A stretch of DNA of 64,000 nt. Source: Polytrichum commune (Eukaryota > Streptophyta > Polytrichopsida > Polytrichales > Polytrichaceae). The notes under the pieces were generated by a model. It was not told where the DNA came from and made no database searches. It saw only the letters and a list, made by a program, of their open reading frames with translations. The stretch covers positions 73,609,554 through 73,673,553 of the forward strand of contig OX485803.1 of NCBI GenBank assembly GCA_950295325.1. The letters are read 5' to 3'. This document shows positions 1 through 13,107 of this stretch, piece by piece; the first letter of the stretch is position 1; every line of letters starts with the position of its first letter. Both the position numbers and the translations under genes were made by a program.

Positions 1-1640
1 AGTAACCAAATTATTATGAGTTTTCTAAGTGGTTGTTCTCAATGACATAGTCTGTAGGCTACCTTCTTTTCTGATCACTGAACGCTTAGAAAAACTGAGA
101 ATACTTGGTTCCCGTACTTATGGGACCTAACTATGCTTGCGATCTAAATCCAGTTATCAATTCAACCATTGACATTTGGCTAAGTCGGACTTTGATCATG
201 GCATGTCAACATTGATCATAGGTTTGTCCAAAGTAAGGTACCTTAACCTTTCAAGGACACGAGGTCTTCACTTATTGCCATATACTACACAATTCATTTG
301 GACTTCACTAAGTTCGTACATCATAAAATTTATATATTTATGTATAGGAAACCTTATTATATATACCGCTTTATGTCAAGGAGTAACCAAAACAAAATTC
401 ATACTTAACATTGATGGTCAAAGTACAATATATGTATTTGCAACCAAGGCCACCCAAGCTATGTACTTGAATTTAAATCTTCTTCAATGACATCAAAGTA
501 TTTAACTCATTCAAATAGTACACTTGAAAAATAAGCCAATTTTTTTAGATAGGGTCACCTTTGATATGATTAGCTACGTGCGTGTGCATGTTAATTTTTG
601 AAAGCTTAATTTTAATAAGAAAATTTAAGCTTGGAGAGGCTTAGTCTAGGCCTCTTAGATGCTTAGGGGTTAAGGAAGTTCATAATCATTATGGCTTCCT
701 ACTATGTCATGTTTACTCCAGTGACCACAGATCATGACCACCGTTTCCCTCAATAGTTGAGAAATGAATGGCGGTCCCACTTCATTTTACATATACTCAC
801 CAAAAATTAAGAGTGACCATGTCATATGGTGGATGAGAAAATGACATGGAATCCTATATGTCTAGAAATGGATAATTATTGGTTATCACTTGAGTTTTGC
901 GGTGAGACAAAATTCAATAGGCTGTCTTAATGAAAAACAAAGGCGATTGTTGACCATGTTTGGAGGGGGAAAAATAATGCAAAGAGTGCATTTTAGCGCG
1001 CACACACACACACACACACATATATATAAATTTTATTCCATTAAAAACACTACGTCCCTCTCTAAGTCTACTTTACACTATGATCTGGTTTAAAAGTGAT
1101 GTGGATATCTCTTGGTCATGGTCTTTGGACTGCCAACCATGACCATGAGAAATCCTAAATCGTTTTCCCTTACGGACCTTGGTCATGCGACTAAAATGAC
1201 CCTATAAGAATGAAAATGTCGTCGTTCACTGATTATATCATAAAGGCCCTCTCTTGACTCACCAAAATATGGCGTTGAACCCATTGAAGGATTCTTGAGA
1301 GAGGGGCCTCTATGACATGATCAATGGGCTATGAGAATCTTGGATATACATGGACTTTGGAGGTGGGATATAGCATGTGGTCTTATCATAAAAGAGAGAG
1401 AAAATTAATGAGAATGCCCCATTTGCGGCTCCCTAAATGGAGATTTGCTCTAGGGTGGATTCACATTCGGGTCCAAGTCCAAGGAACTTGGGATCCAAAA
1501 CACCCCTTAACGGTCTCTACATACACACCTCACGAAAGGATGCCCATCATCTTTTTCTCATGCTAAAGAGGAGATCTGACAATGCATGAGCAACGCATAC
1601 CGAATTGATTATACCATAATCTACTACATCTTTCTTCAAA
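1..1640. other. Region without a recognisable gene
   Basis: Short open frames occur (for example 176-490, plus) but none has a domain, splice context or composition that I recognise. The only clear structure is a CA/TA microsatellite near 1 kb. The stretch is probably decayed repeat DNA. Confidence 0.4.
1000..1027. repeat. (CA)n-(TA)n microsatellite
   Basis: About ten CA dinucleotides run directly into about four TA dinucleotides. It is a simple repeat with no coding context. Confidence 0.9.
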
Positions 1641-1703
1641 AGAGGTTTAGGTACACTAGATTACATCAGAGCTGCCCCGGTCGCCATGAAGAAGAAGACA
1701 TAC

Positions 1704-1802
1704 CCTGAGCGCCCACAGTTGTTGCAAACTGCTGCGTTTGGGCAATCTCGAGCAAAGTGACCGGGACGCCTGCAGTTGTTGCAAAGCTCGGAGCTCAACG
1801 CC
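1704..1802 (-). pseudogene. Zinc-knuckle (CCHC) exon fragment, CNBP/GIS2-like
   Basis: Read on the minus strand, this 99-bp stretch encodes a complete CCHC knuckle, CNNCRRPGHFARDC, followed by the start of a second one, CNNCGRSG. This spacing and wording are typical of plant CNBP/GIS2-type nucleic-acid-binding proteins, which carry several tandem knuckles. It is bounded by a plausible acceptor (CAG just upstream, 1803-1805) and a plausible donor (GTATGT starting at 1703), so it could be one exon. I find no neighbouring knuckle exons on this strand. It is therefore either an isolated exon of a gene with very long introns or, more likely, a captured or decayed gene fragment. Confidence 0.5.
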
Positions 1803-2396
1803 CTGTTTCATGACTCATGATGCAACAACATACACAAAATTATTAAACTTCAATGTGCCTTCTTCTAGTATGTCTCAGGAATTTAGCGTCACTTGATCGA
1901 ACCTTTAGACCAATAATAATACACAACAAGTGGACTGCGTAGAGATCTATTATGCAACTAACAGTGAAATTTAGAAGTTTTTGAGGGATGATTCACTAAA
2001 GATTCCGGTTCTTGGGACTACAAATTGTCATTTGATCTTGAAAGTCATATAGTTTACCAGCTAAATAATATGAAACCCCAGGACTTTCCCTGGGATAGTA
2101 GCTAGTAGTACTCGCTATAGTTTTCCTTGAAGCAGATTCGCCTGCAATCTTGAAGAGTTTTCATGATTTCAAACTGAAAAACGAGAAGAGATCAGAACCT
2201 GAAATCATTGTGCACTTCCATGCTCAATAACCCTGGAGGAGATTTCAGAAAACTAACCATCCAACCAAGCACCGGCGATCTTTTTGACACTTCAATATAT
2301 ATCACAAAAACCCTCAATGCTCTTGTACACTCCCTACTTCCACCATCTAGAAATCTCCATTCCAACAAACCCTCTCTCAGTTCTTGATCGTCAAGA

Positions 2397-2870
2397 ATGT
2401 CACAAAAATTTCCTTCCCATCCTTCATCAATTGTTGCCCACATCCACCCCCACATACTGCCAACACCTTCCCCCAAAAATTTGTCCCTCCATTGCGGCTC
2501 CAACCAAATTGTGACCAAACCTCATAATGCGTCCATGTTCTCCAAGGTCATTTTGCATTTGAACCTATACAATGTGTCTTCCAATAGAGGATCTAAGGGC
2601 TAACATGCTCACATTCGTGTTTATTTTTTCCCTTCTTTTTGGTCTTGTCAAATTTTGCCCACATTGTCTTTATATGCCCTCATAGTGTCCCCAAAATCCA
2701 CACCCTCATTGCGGCTCCCAACCAATTTTCAACCAAACCCTATGTCTCCATGTTTATTAGTTATGTCTCCATGTCTCCATTACTATTTTTGGGTTTCCCG
2801 CTTCCGACACAAGGTGTCTTCCAATAGAGGATAGGGCTAACGGAGCTCACATTTTACGTTGGTGAAAACA
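2397..2870. repeat. Degenerate tandem duplication, about 215-240 bp unit
   Basis: Two adjacent blocks share ordered segments: a CCTCATTGCGGCTCC-like segment near 2490 and 2707, and GTGTCTTCCAATAGAGGAT near 2575 and 2814, followed in both by GGGCTAAC. The copies have diverged by substitutions and indels. No protein is evident. Confidence 0.6.
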
Positions 2871-5389
2871 CTCATGTAGAAAAAAATTTCCCTTGTCTTC
2901 CAATAGGCACTCCTTGTTCGTCCATCTATAAGGGGACGACGTTGGAGGGATGAATCACCTGAACTGTCCTAGTCGTTGGCCATACCCGCTGCTCTCTCGA
3001 GGTTGATACATTTTGTATGGCATGCTCCGACGAAAGGACCGTTTTCCTACTATCCCACTTTGGATTAGCCGGCCTCCCCCACCGGCCCGTGCCGCGAGAT
3101 CATCTAGACTCATCCCCAACTTGGTCTGTGTATCTAGCGCCGACATCCACACAAAGTTCTCTCCACCTCCGCACACCTTCCACCTCAACACACTTGCCAC
3201 CTCCGCACCTCACACCTCTCCTGCTCAATGCACACTTTCCACCTCAACACATTTGCGTCCCTTCCTTCCACCAACATCCACAAACATGTCCTCTCTCTAC
3301 ACATACATGGAGATATACACCATATATATATATATATGTTCAATGCAATAATTCTAAAATGCAAACAAATTGATAAATCATCTTAAGAAAAACATTCGAC
3401 TCTTGTCCTCATGCATGAACTCCTTGGCACTTGTAAGATTAACATGAATACCAAAAGTACAACAAACTATAAACCCAAACTGCTCAATTCCTCTTCAAAC
3501 TTCCCATTGCCTCCCTATTCACATCAACTTCTTCATTAGCAGGCCCTCAAATCACACAAAACTTCTTTACTTCTTCTCTTTCCATCACATTCCTCCCATT
3601 TTAATTAATAATGCATTTGCATCCAATCCACAATGTCACGCCCTTCTAAATATTCGACATATTATGGAATCCTTCCATTTCTCATGTATGCACAATTACA
3701 TAACCAAACACATTCTACTTTTGCCCACTTGCAAATTAACAGAACCCCGGTGCGCTTGAACCTCATGAAGTACTCTATACTCATAGCCACATAGATGTCC
3801 AAAATTAATGCTCATATACCCTTGGTGTAGAAACTCCTCAACAACCTCATGAAAATATTTCTAGAGTAAATGCAGTAAACTATGACTTCAAATTGCCCCA
3901 CATTCTACAATACATTAATGTATTTTGAAATCATACCCTTAAATCACCACAAAGTCGCTCCACAAGTTCTTGTACGTCAACCAAATTTCTTCATAATAGA
4001 TCAATTACAACCAATAGGTATTTGTTTCCAATCCACAACCTAGGCTCCTTCCCTCCCTCCTCAAGTCTCCATCCCATTGGCCAATCTTGACAATTAGTGG
4101 AGAAGGTGGACAATAAAATGGTTGTATTGAGGTGGAGTGAGACAATCGAAGTAAGTTCGCGAAAGCAAATGCGATGAAAGGCAAGTGGTAAGAGAGAACG
4201 CTCCATGATGTGATCGGAGTTCCGAGGACATGGGAAGGACATTGTTGCGGTTAGGGTTTCACTTGACAATAGTAGTAACTCCTTCGTCCATCCACCTTTC
4301 CTAATTTCATCTAAACTCTTGTGGTATGTACATAAGAAAGTCATTGATGATGTGTATGTTATTGTTAAAAAATGAGTTCAAAATTGCAAAACATTAATAA
4401 ATAAACAAATAATTGATTGAGGGAATGAATGAGAATAAGACAAAGAAAAAGAACATGATGTTGATCCAAATTTTTAAAATAGATTCATGCACTATGAGGA
4501 ATTCCATTCCCTCTCTAGGATTGGGTGACAAATTTGGCTACTAGAAGATGGGCGTTGTTGTTTGCCCATGTTGCCACCATGTGGCATCGTTAATTGTACC
4601 TTTTTCTTTTCTTTTCATTATTAATAATATAATTATCACTATTTTTAATAAATTTTCTCTAATTTCATCAATGTTCCATGAGGATTTAACAATGGTTCTT
4701 TTGGGAACCTTGTTATATCATAATATTTATGTGAACGAATGCGAGCTTCATATTGCAAGAGAAAAAAGGCTTTCAAGTGATTGAAGCTATCTTATTATAT
4801 GCTTATCAAAGCTCAATCCACAAAAAAAGAGCAAAAAAATGACAATAAATAATTTAAAAAAAAGTACATCTCTAAAGAACTTAAAGCGCATTTTTCTTCT
4901 TCTATGGTGGGGGGCGACCAGAGATGGATTGTTCAATGATATGACATGTCAATCACAATGCTAATTTAGGCTAACTTCCTAGATATATTGGTTCTGAGCA
5001 ACATATTCAAAATACTCAAACACATCTATTCATTCTTAAAATTATGAGAGAAGTCTCAATAACAAAAAAAATTGAGTTCTAGTCATCTTTCCCTACATTA
5101 TAAACTTAGCAACTTATAGCCCTTCAATTCTCATTGCCCATTGGTTGGAAAACATTTTCCTCCACCTACTCACTACAACTCCTCTCACCACCTTATCATA
5201 ACAATAAGAATAACATGATTATACATACCCTAGTACGTCCATCCCAACTTCAACATTAATTAATTCATGTAGAACGTGTCACAAATCTATTGGTCGAGAC
5301 CATAGTAGAGTTGATGTGTTACAAAAATAAACTAGGATTCAATGCATATAAGGCGTTTGACAACACAAAAGTTACATTTGCATGAGTTA
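2871..5389. other. Region without a recognisable gene
   Basis: AT-rich sequence with short frames only, the longest being about 117 codons on the minus strand at 3991-4344. I see no recognisable domain. A short TATATATA run lies near 3325. Confidence 0.4.
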
Positions 5390-5525
5390 AAAAACCCCAT
5401 CGTACACTCACACCTATTTATGTATTTGGAACAAAGGAGTTGCGTGGCCGCCTTGCAAATATTTCCGTCAAGTAGAAGAGAGACGATGTCACGGCCGGGA
5501 ATCGAACAGCCGCACTCCATATACC
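5390..5525 (-). mobile_element. tRNA-derived SINE relic
   Basis: Read on the minus strand, this segment contains a box-B-like GTTCGATTCCCGGCCGTGAC followed by CTACTTGACGGAAA. The same order is found in the better preserved SINE at 9944-10154. The flanks are degraded and carry short ATACCCTG repeats (5518-5610). I could not define a tail or target duplication here. It is interpreted as an older copy of the same SINE family. Confidence 0.5.
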
Positions 5526-6384
5526 CTGTATATACCCTTCTAATACCATGTTAATACCCTTTTTAGTCACACGATCTTATAATACCCTGTCGATACCCTG
5601 TAGTGACCGTCAACACAGACAGAGTGCACAGAGCTATTGAAGGTTCGATGTGTGTAAGATTTCGGCTCCTTCGCAAATTGCGACGCAGCTAGAGGTTTAT
5701 CGAGTTTCAGCGAATCCTTCACTCGACAAGCACTACCTCAGTTCCTTAGAGCGATGAAAATTGCGGTTTCTCTGTGCGAACGGGGTAGGGTTTACGCTCT
5801 TCTTACGACGGGCGCGCGAGAGAGAGAGGGAGAGAGGGAGAGATCTCTGCTCCTGGTTTGCGGCTAATGAAATGTTTAGGATGCGTGATGGAAGCTTCCC
5901 AGACGGTGAGTGACACGGAGACTCTTTCTCTTGCCTCTGCGGATGTAAGCGGCTTGCATGTTTATGCTTCTGAGTTTGCTTGATTGGTTATAGTAAGGTT
6001 TTGACGCATCTCCGCTTGGAGAGGAATTACAGTGACGAGTGTTGGCCTATGTGTTGGAACAGTATGGGAAAAAGGCATGTGGCTCTATTGTGGACACTTC
6101 CAAAACCACGGATAATTTTGGCCATTGGATCAGATGACGAATTCTCTCGCCGCCTGAGTTGTTGGTAATTTCTAATCACGAATCTGAGTTGAGATGCAAA
6201 AATGATAAGAGGTAAAAGTGATGATTCTCTTTCTCCTTAACTGATCACATAGGCTTTCTTAATCGTGTTAACTATTGAACCTAAAAGAATAGAGTCTAGT
6301 ATGTAGTCCAATCTTTCCATCTCTCGGTGAAGAAACTGGATCACATCGACCTCAACCTCAAATTCTTTTTCAAATAAGAATGTG

Positions 6385-6663
6385 TATTGTTCTTGGAAGC
6401 AACCATTGACACCACCAAAATGCAACATCCTTGCTACTCATTGTTCCTTGAATCATAGACTTGTCATTGAAACTGGGCAGTTATCGACTATCCCTATCTC
6501 TAGAGATAGTAAATTATGTCACTTTTGCTCTTATAATGTAGTTGAAATTGAGGCACGTTTTGTGTTGGAGTGTCTCTTATATAAGTTCATTAGAGATAAT
6601 TTTCAATCACTATTTGAGAATGTAAGATTATCAAATATTCTTTCAATTAGACCATCAAGTTGA
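6385..6663 (+). pseudogene. LINE-like reverse transcriptase C-terminal zinc-binding relic
   Basis: The frame ending at 6663 contains HRLVIETGQ, then CHFC, and then a block ending in LECLLYKFIRDNF. This resembles the conserved region after the RT domain of some non-LTR elements, where an H-R-x-x-I-E-T-G motif precedes a C-x2-C finger and a C-P-x-Y motif. Here the C-P has become C-L. No RT core is found upstream in a continuous frame, so this is a 5'-truncated remnant. The assignment rests on remembered family patterns and is moderate. Confidence 0.4.
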
Positions 6664-9458
6664 CATTAGCCTCTATCTCACGGAGGCTACCACGCTCTGC
6701 CACTCTAGAGAATTATTTGACACCATCATGATGTAATTATAGTCCCATAAGTTTTTTGGCTTCCCAGACTTTAAAATCAATTTCATTTCATTCTATTTCA
6801 TTGTAACACATGTCTTTTTGGTGTCCCTTCTTACAACAAGCATGTCGTATACCTGTCAAATATAGGTGTGTGATTATGAAGAGAGACCACATAAGGCCCA
6901 TATACCTTAGTAGGTACAAGACTCCGGACATGTGTGTTAGTTCTTGCTTTCTTGGAGCTTCTCACGCATTTATGGATGTAATCCATTCAATGCATCTCAC
7001 TGTTTGATTTCAGGTCTTCAGGCCTCCACACCAATCTTGCCGGAATTACACTGTACATCTTGTGAGACAGGGGCTGGATCCCATCAATTTTTGGTTTGTT
7101 ATTTGCTGCTACATTTTCCAGCATACTCATAGAAGTACGGGAAAATTTGGGGAAGGAGACAAGTGGTGGATCACCTAAGAGCAGCAAATGACAACCCTTG
7201 AAAGTGCCACATTCGAAGCCTATGTCAATAGGTATCTCAGAAGCTGATACCTAATTGACGAACATGCTCACTATAGCACTTACTCAAATTTGCTCTGTGT
7301 AGTATAACTTCATGTCTGTTGCAGCCAATATTTTGTTGATATACATACATACTCATATATATATTTGTTGGTCAAGGTTGTACAGTCCTTGTTGCTCCTA
7401 GTATGGCTGTAACTTTAAGGTAGGCCGTGCTGAAACACTATTACTAGATACATAAAGAAATTATTTTCAGATGCAATTGAAAGAGGATTTTCATGCACCA
7501 AAGTATGCCTTAAGGTAGATGGGTCTTTGATGGTTACTCTTTATGGCTAGACCACTTCTCCTAGGATTTGAAAAATGCGATTAGTATGAGATGGTTAGCA
7601 AATCCAGAGTGAGGTCAGAGCCACTTTCCTCATAATTAGTGGAGCTCGTATGAATATCTTATTCATTATCAAAGTGAAAATTCATGTGTTCATTAAATGA
7701 TCATATAGGTTCCCCAATTTTATTGTGTAATGAGACCAGAATGGTGATCATATTGCTATGAATGTCTTCATTTAGAAGTAGCAGGTTTCAGGAGAAGGGA
7801 GCCCTGTGATAGGCGACTATCGTGCGTGGTTCTTTGAGAGGCAGTCAGGTTCTCTATCCCGTGCTAGCACCTAGAGATGGGCGCAGACCCTACTCTCCAA
7901 ATTTTGCGGTTTAGTTGAAATATTTTGAGCACATAGTCCAATATTTTTAAACATGTGTCTTTTTTATATTTGTTCTTGGAGCCACACAAATATACGCGTG
8001 TGATTAAGACTAGAAATTGAATTAGGCATATTTACCTTATTTGAACTATGTATACACAAGTTATAATGGTTCAACACTTTATCGGTAGATGACTCAAAAC
8101 CATCACGGGAGCCTGATGTTAAAGTGGTGGACATTCTCAAAATCAATATGTACGTAGTTGTGCGAGATTTTAAGGTGCTGGGTGGATTACTGTTTTTAGC
8201 ATGCTCTACCTTACCTCCACGCAGTTGCAGCCCTGCTTGGGTGTGTTCACTTGGGTACTTGAACTAATCAGATTGAACACTTCCTAGAACAACTGGACTG
8301 CACAACTGCTGCTGATTCATGGAGAATTTGAGAAATATATTGAAGTTCTTATCTCATTCACATCTGTTCAACAAATTGATTGCATGATCACCTTTGGCTA
8401 TGTTCACCATGTTTTACAAAATTTTACACAAAGTATAGCGACCAAGTGGGAGGTTCCATGTATAATCTTTGATGGAGTGGTCGCAGGTATAAACTCTCAA
8501 CTGCAGGAGAATAACCTGATCATGCAGAAATGGAGATTTTCAAATTGGGTTGACGGTCTATTTTCAATTGTGAGAGCCTAGAACATGTCACCAAGTCCAG
8601 GTGATTCTAATAGCATACACCATCCATGAGGAATTGTGTGGATTTTGGAAGGTGCTGTGTTGACAAGAGGAACCTTCAACTCAAACAACGATGGTGAAAC
8701 TAACTGAACTAATGTTTGGATGACGATAGGTATAGGTATGGAAGCAGAAGGTGTGCTTAAGCCCTTGAATGCCTAGGAGGACCTGAGGAGTGATACAGTT
8801 TATTAAATGTACTATGAAGTAATATTTCCTAGGGTTTTCTTGAAAACTATTGCACAAGAGAAGAGGTGAGGTACTATCACATTATCCCATAGGTACAGTC
8901 AACCTGTAAAGAATATAAAAATTTACTTTTGGTCCTCCTATAATGAATTGAGGAGTGGTAACTTTGAAAATTTATCATAATCACAAATCTCATTGTTTTG
9001 TTGAGAAACTTGATATGATTGGTTGAAAGTAAATATCTTTTGCATTGATGGAAAGTTGCAAACATAATATCACGAAGTGATCAAATTCTCAAAATGTATA
9101 GAGAATAATCATACATGCAATGTCATGATCAAGTGTGTGGAGGTGATGGACAATTAGGTCTTTAAGGATAGAGGAGTAATTTTTCTTTTTTCTATTTGAG
9201 CAAGATTTGAGGGACATTTGGGCTGTAGACAAAAAAGCCCTTCTAGGCGTTTAGAGTTTTTGATTGAAGTGATCTCCAAGGTTCCCTTTTACTTGCTATA
9301 TCTCAAATCCTCACTCTTCTTGTACCTAGTCAAGAATTCTACTTGAATAAAATTTTGTGGATTCTCCTTCCTTACACCTTAGGTGTGCTTCTCTGCATTC
9401 GCAAATTACTAAGTGTGTTTGCACAATCAGAGTGATTGGTACCAAATGTTCACTGCTA
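6664..9458. other. Region without a recognisable gene
   Basis: No frame over about 70 codons and no recognised domain. The stretch 9130-9440 has the pyrimidine-rich, terminator-like character often seen at LTR 3' ends, but no partner LTR was identified. Confidence 0.4.
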
Positions 9459-9675
9459 CACTAAATATTGTACTTAGTGTCACTTAGTTTTTGAAATTAC
9501 GCAATGCTATAACTATATACTGCATATCCCATTTTACGCCAACAAAGTTCAAATTGGTTGTCTGGACATTAAGAAACATTCATATCTTTACTTGGTTAAA
9601 AATGACATGAATAGTAAAAAGATATAGCATTGCGTAACTCCAAACAATAAGTGACACTAAATATAATGTTTAGTG
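9459..9675. mobile_element. TA-flanked MITE (Stowaway/mariner-like)
   Basis: A 217-bp element with long terminal inverted repeats. The left end begins CACTAAATATTGTACTTAGT. The right end, read on the other strand, begins CACTAAACATTATATTTAGT. The inversion extends about 50 bp inward to a shared TTACGCAATGCTATA segment. Both sides are flanked by TA, the usual target of Tc1/mariner-type elements. No coding capacity. A further inverted pair with the same terminal motif bounds 11118-12156. Confidence 0.75.
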
Positions 9676-9939
9676 TATACTCAAACAGGTGAAATTAGGG
9701 GACCAAATGATCTAAGAAATCACAAATAGCCATATATGATAATATTATCACTTGCCTGGCGAATTCATGATAGATCAGCTCAATTCCACTCAAATTGTAG
9801 TTTTGTTGTCTTCTTCAGGCCCAAATATGTTGGTTGTATAGTATGTTTCTGAGAACTGGAGCTATCATGCTTCATGAGAAGTGATCATAGTAAAGTACAA
9901 GTTATTTACAAGTTGGGTACACGAGATATTCATCAAATA

Positions 9940-9943
<4 letters not shown>

Positions 9944-9980
<37 letters not shown>

Positions 9981-10154
9981 TGTGAGACAGAAGGCCGACA
10001 GGCCAACGCCAAGCACAGGAGGCAGTTGACCACCTGGCAAGTTTCCGTCAAGTAGAGGGGAGATTTCACAGCCGGGATTCGAACCGCCAACCTCTTCCTT
10101 GAGATTTGGGTATCCCTCTACCATCACCCGGTAGTTTAAGGTCATCTCAGACCA
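9944..10154 (-). mobile_element. tRNA-derived SINE with poly-A tail and target duplication
   Basis: Read on the minus strand, the element starts near 10154. It carries an A-box-like TGGTAGAGGG segment, a perfect box B GGTTCGAATCC (around 10073-10083) and an unrelated body, and it ends in a run of over 30 A (seen as T at 9944-9979). The direct repeat AAATAAGAG flanks it at 9935-9943 and 10155-10163. A tRNA-like head with boxes A and B, an A tail and a target duplication together define a tRNA-derived SINE mobilised by a LINE. The antisense poly-lysine frames here are artefacts of the tail. Confidence 0.85.
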
Positions 10155-10163
10155 AAATAAGAG

Positions 10164-11117
10164 TATTTTGGCCAACTCTTGAATTTGTGTCTTGTGGTTG
10201 ACGTCCTAAGACTATTATTCACCAAAACAAAAAGAAAGCTGGAAAATACGGCTGGAGACGTATATATCTTGGAAGAATTATTTTCTACTCTGTAGTCTGA
10301 GGTTATTGTTAGCTTTCATAGCCCAGAATGCTGATATCCTATGTATGTCAACTGGGATTCTATTCAGGTTTGGGAATGCGAGGTGTAGAGAACACAAAGA
10401 GGGATGGTGAGATTTTATTTTTTTCAAGATCCAGGCGGTATTTGGTTATGGCCTGTGACCACTTCTCCCTACTTATTATGTTCGATTGTCTCTCAGCCAT
10501 TACACTATCTTCTTCTTTATTACTTCCATCTTTGTACACTCTAAACTCTGTAGTATCGCATCTGTGGCAACCAATGTGCACGTGATATTACGGAGTTTTG
10601 TAGTGTTACCATGGATGCGTGATACTATAGAATTAGTGTAGCATGTGATATTATGGAACAACACAAAGGAGATGTGAGGACAATTTGAATTCGTTCTCCC
10701 GTCACCTATGTGTGGTCCACTCCACTTGGCCTTCCCGGGCGATGTGGTGGATGCATGCACCAACATTCAACAAGTGGGATAAGAAGAAGAAGAATAATAA
10801 GAATAAGAAGGTGGACACTCCACATGTTGAGACATGGTGCAATGTGAGGGTGTGGGTTGACTTCTTGGGTGGTTTGCATTAATGACAAACTTTGTGATAT
10901 AAGGGAGAGAAATGTGACAATAAGGAGTGAGATTTGAACTACGAACATTTGTTCCCTAGGGTTCGGGATATTAAAGAGTGTGTGACATTATGGGGGTTGA
11001 TATTACGGAGTTTAGGGTGTATGGTGACAACCTGCCAAGAGGCTTATGTAAGGTGGCAACTTCCAGTTTCCCAAAAAAGCAAGAGCAATTGTTCAGCATT
11101 TCTTGGCCACAATGGCA
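10164..11117. other. Region without a recognisable gene
   Basis: Several overlapping frames of 65-90 codons on both strands have no recognised motif. Nothing else was identified. Confidence 0.35.
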
Positions 11118-12156
11118 CACTAAATATTGTATAGAGTGTCACCAATTCTAGTTGTCTTGTTCAATACTACTTGTAAACTGCCCGTGTAGTGTCACCAACA
11201 CTAAATGTACACCTAACTTTATTTGTCATTCCTTGTAAAAACATTTGGGCATCATAGACTTACAATGTCTTAAATATTGTCATTTACTAAGAACCTTTTC
11301 ATCCAAATTTCAATCATCCAAGACAATATTTCTCTACAAAAATGTTGGGATGCAAAATACATCAAACTTTGTTTCAACAATTGGCATTTGGGTGAACTAA
11401 ATGGAAATTGGGATGACAATACTGATAAACTTAGGGCCACTTCACACACAAGGTTGAAGGCCCCTGACCATGGCAATGTAAGAGCTCTCATTGGTCGAAA
11501 AGACAAAGACCGTCCAAGTTCAGATAGATAGAAGATAGATAGAAACTCCGGTCCCAATTTAAGGGGCCGGGTAAGTCCAAGTTCACTTCACACTGGGAGG
11601 TGAAAGCCTAAAGGCCCAAAGAAAAGTTTGTGGATGAAAAGTCTACATGGAGTCCTACATGACAGGTTGTAGATAAGGGTGCATGGTCTACCGGAATTTG
11701 AGTCAAGCCCACCTCCAAGACGAAAATTCCAGTAGATCATGACTTTTTTTAATATTTTTTCCAACAGAACAAATTTTAGGAAAAATTTTAGGACAAATTT
11801 CTAAGAACAGTTTCTAAGGCACACAAACACCACCAAGTAATTCTCTTAAATTGATAAAGTTTGAGACTTATTATATTAAACCAAATGCTCCCCTCTTTTT
11901 CCGCCAACAAAATATGCAATGGTCCTGCAACATGATCCATTCTCACTTCACACTATGCTTGAGGGCCCGTGACTACATAAAACAACTTTCCCAACACCCA
12001 TGGTATGGCCTTTGGATGAGAGTCAAGGGTCCTCACCATTACAAGGTCACGGCTCTTGGCTCATGTGTGAAGTGGCCCTTATTCATAAGAAGTGTTAGTA
12101 GAAAAGTTAGCACAGTGGCTTAAAATACCATATGACACTAAATACAATATTTAGTG
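11118..12156. mobile_element. Inverted-repeat element related to the 9.5-kb MITE
   Basis: The left end begins CACTAAATATTGTATAGAGT. The right end, read on the minus strand, begins CACTAAATATTGTATTTAGT and is followed by TA on its outer side. The left outer dinucleotide is CA rather than TA, so the target duplication is imperfect. The termini match those of the element at 9459-9675, while the interior differs and holds a second element at 11434-12078. Confidence 0.5.
11434..12078. mobile_element. PIF/Harbinger-like MITE with TTA target duplication
   Basis: The left end begins GGGCCACTTCACACA. The right end, read on the minus strand, begins with the same 15 bases. TTA flanks both sides (11431-11433 and 12079-12081). 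A GGGCC-type terminus with a TTA/TAA duplication is characteristic of the PIF/Harbinger superfamily. The inner inverted similarity runs further (the AAGGCCCCTGACC region against its counterpart near 12030). No transposase is encoded. Confidence 0.7.
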
Positions 12157-13107
12157 TACTTCTGATTCTGTTCCAAAGAGTGGGCCTAATGCGGTGAAGA
12201 ATATGGTTAAAGAAATACATCCAAACAACCACAGAAAGATGACCATTCACTTGCACCAAGCAAACCAAATCACAAATCACCATCTCGCCACCAAATAACC
12301 TCACAAAACACACCAACTCACCAACATTCTTCTCTTGAATCTTGGAAAGAAGCGAAGTATATTCATGGGACCAAAATGGGACCAAAACTGCTATGATTGT
12401 TGAAAGGGGAGGGGGTAACTTCCGCTCAAAGCACCTCACCGGTGCACCATGTACTAACAAACTCAGCCTCAATGACATTTTAATTAGCTACAATTTGAAA
12501 CTCAACATATTTTATAATTTGAGTTCTATAAGCCATGTTGACATTTGCAACCCAATCATCAAAGTTCGGAACCTCATAGAGCAACCAACATTCTCAACTG
12601 AGGCACTAGTTAATGCTTACAAATACACATTTGTCCGTGCCCCATACTAACAAACTAAGCGTCAATTGGATTTGAGGGGCTACTCTTTCAAATTGTATTT
12701 GGAAGTTTTTGTGCATAATATGCATACTAGATCACTTTGCATTGCACTATCGTAATACATATCTCACACATGAAGGTGGCCAATTCAAAATGACGACTGA
12801 TAGGTGAAGAAAGGAGACATGACTCCGATGTTGCCACTGGTGTGAATTATGGTGTTGCTTCATTTTTGAGTTGGTCTAAGTCTATAAGTTACCCCAAAGT
12901 GGGCATTACAAGAATTAGAGATCTTTCGACAACTACTGCCTCTTTTTGAAGGTGAATACTTTAAATGGGTGTGGATAAACCAGTTGGTACCTATCTCCCT
13001 CAAAGGCAAGCCCCTAGGTTCCATATGGTTAGTTCAAAATATCCAGTTCACCCAAACACCCCCACCTATGATTGGATGGAGCACATGTGACAAGGTGCAC
13101 CGAAAAT
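12157..13107. other. Region without a recognisable gene
   Basis: Short frames only, the longest about 100 codons at 12342-12650 (plus). No domain or splice structure that I can support. Confidence 0.35.
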
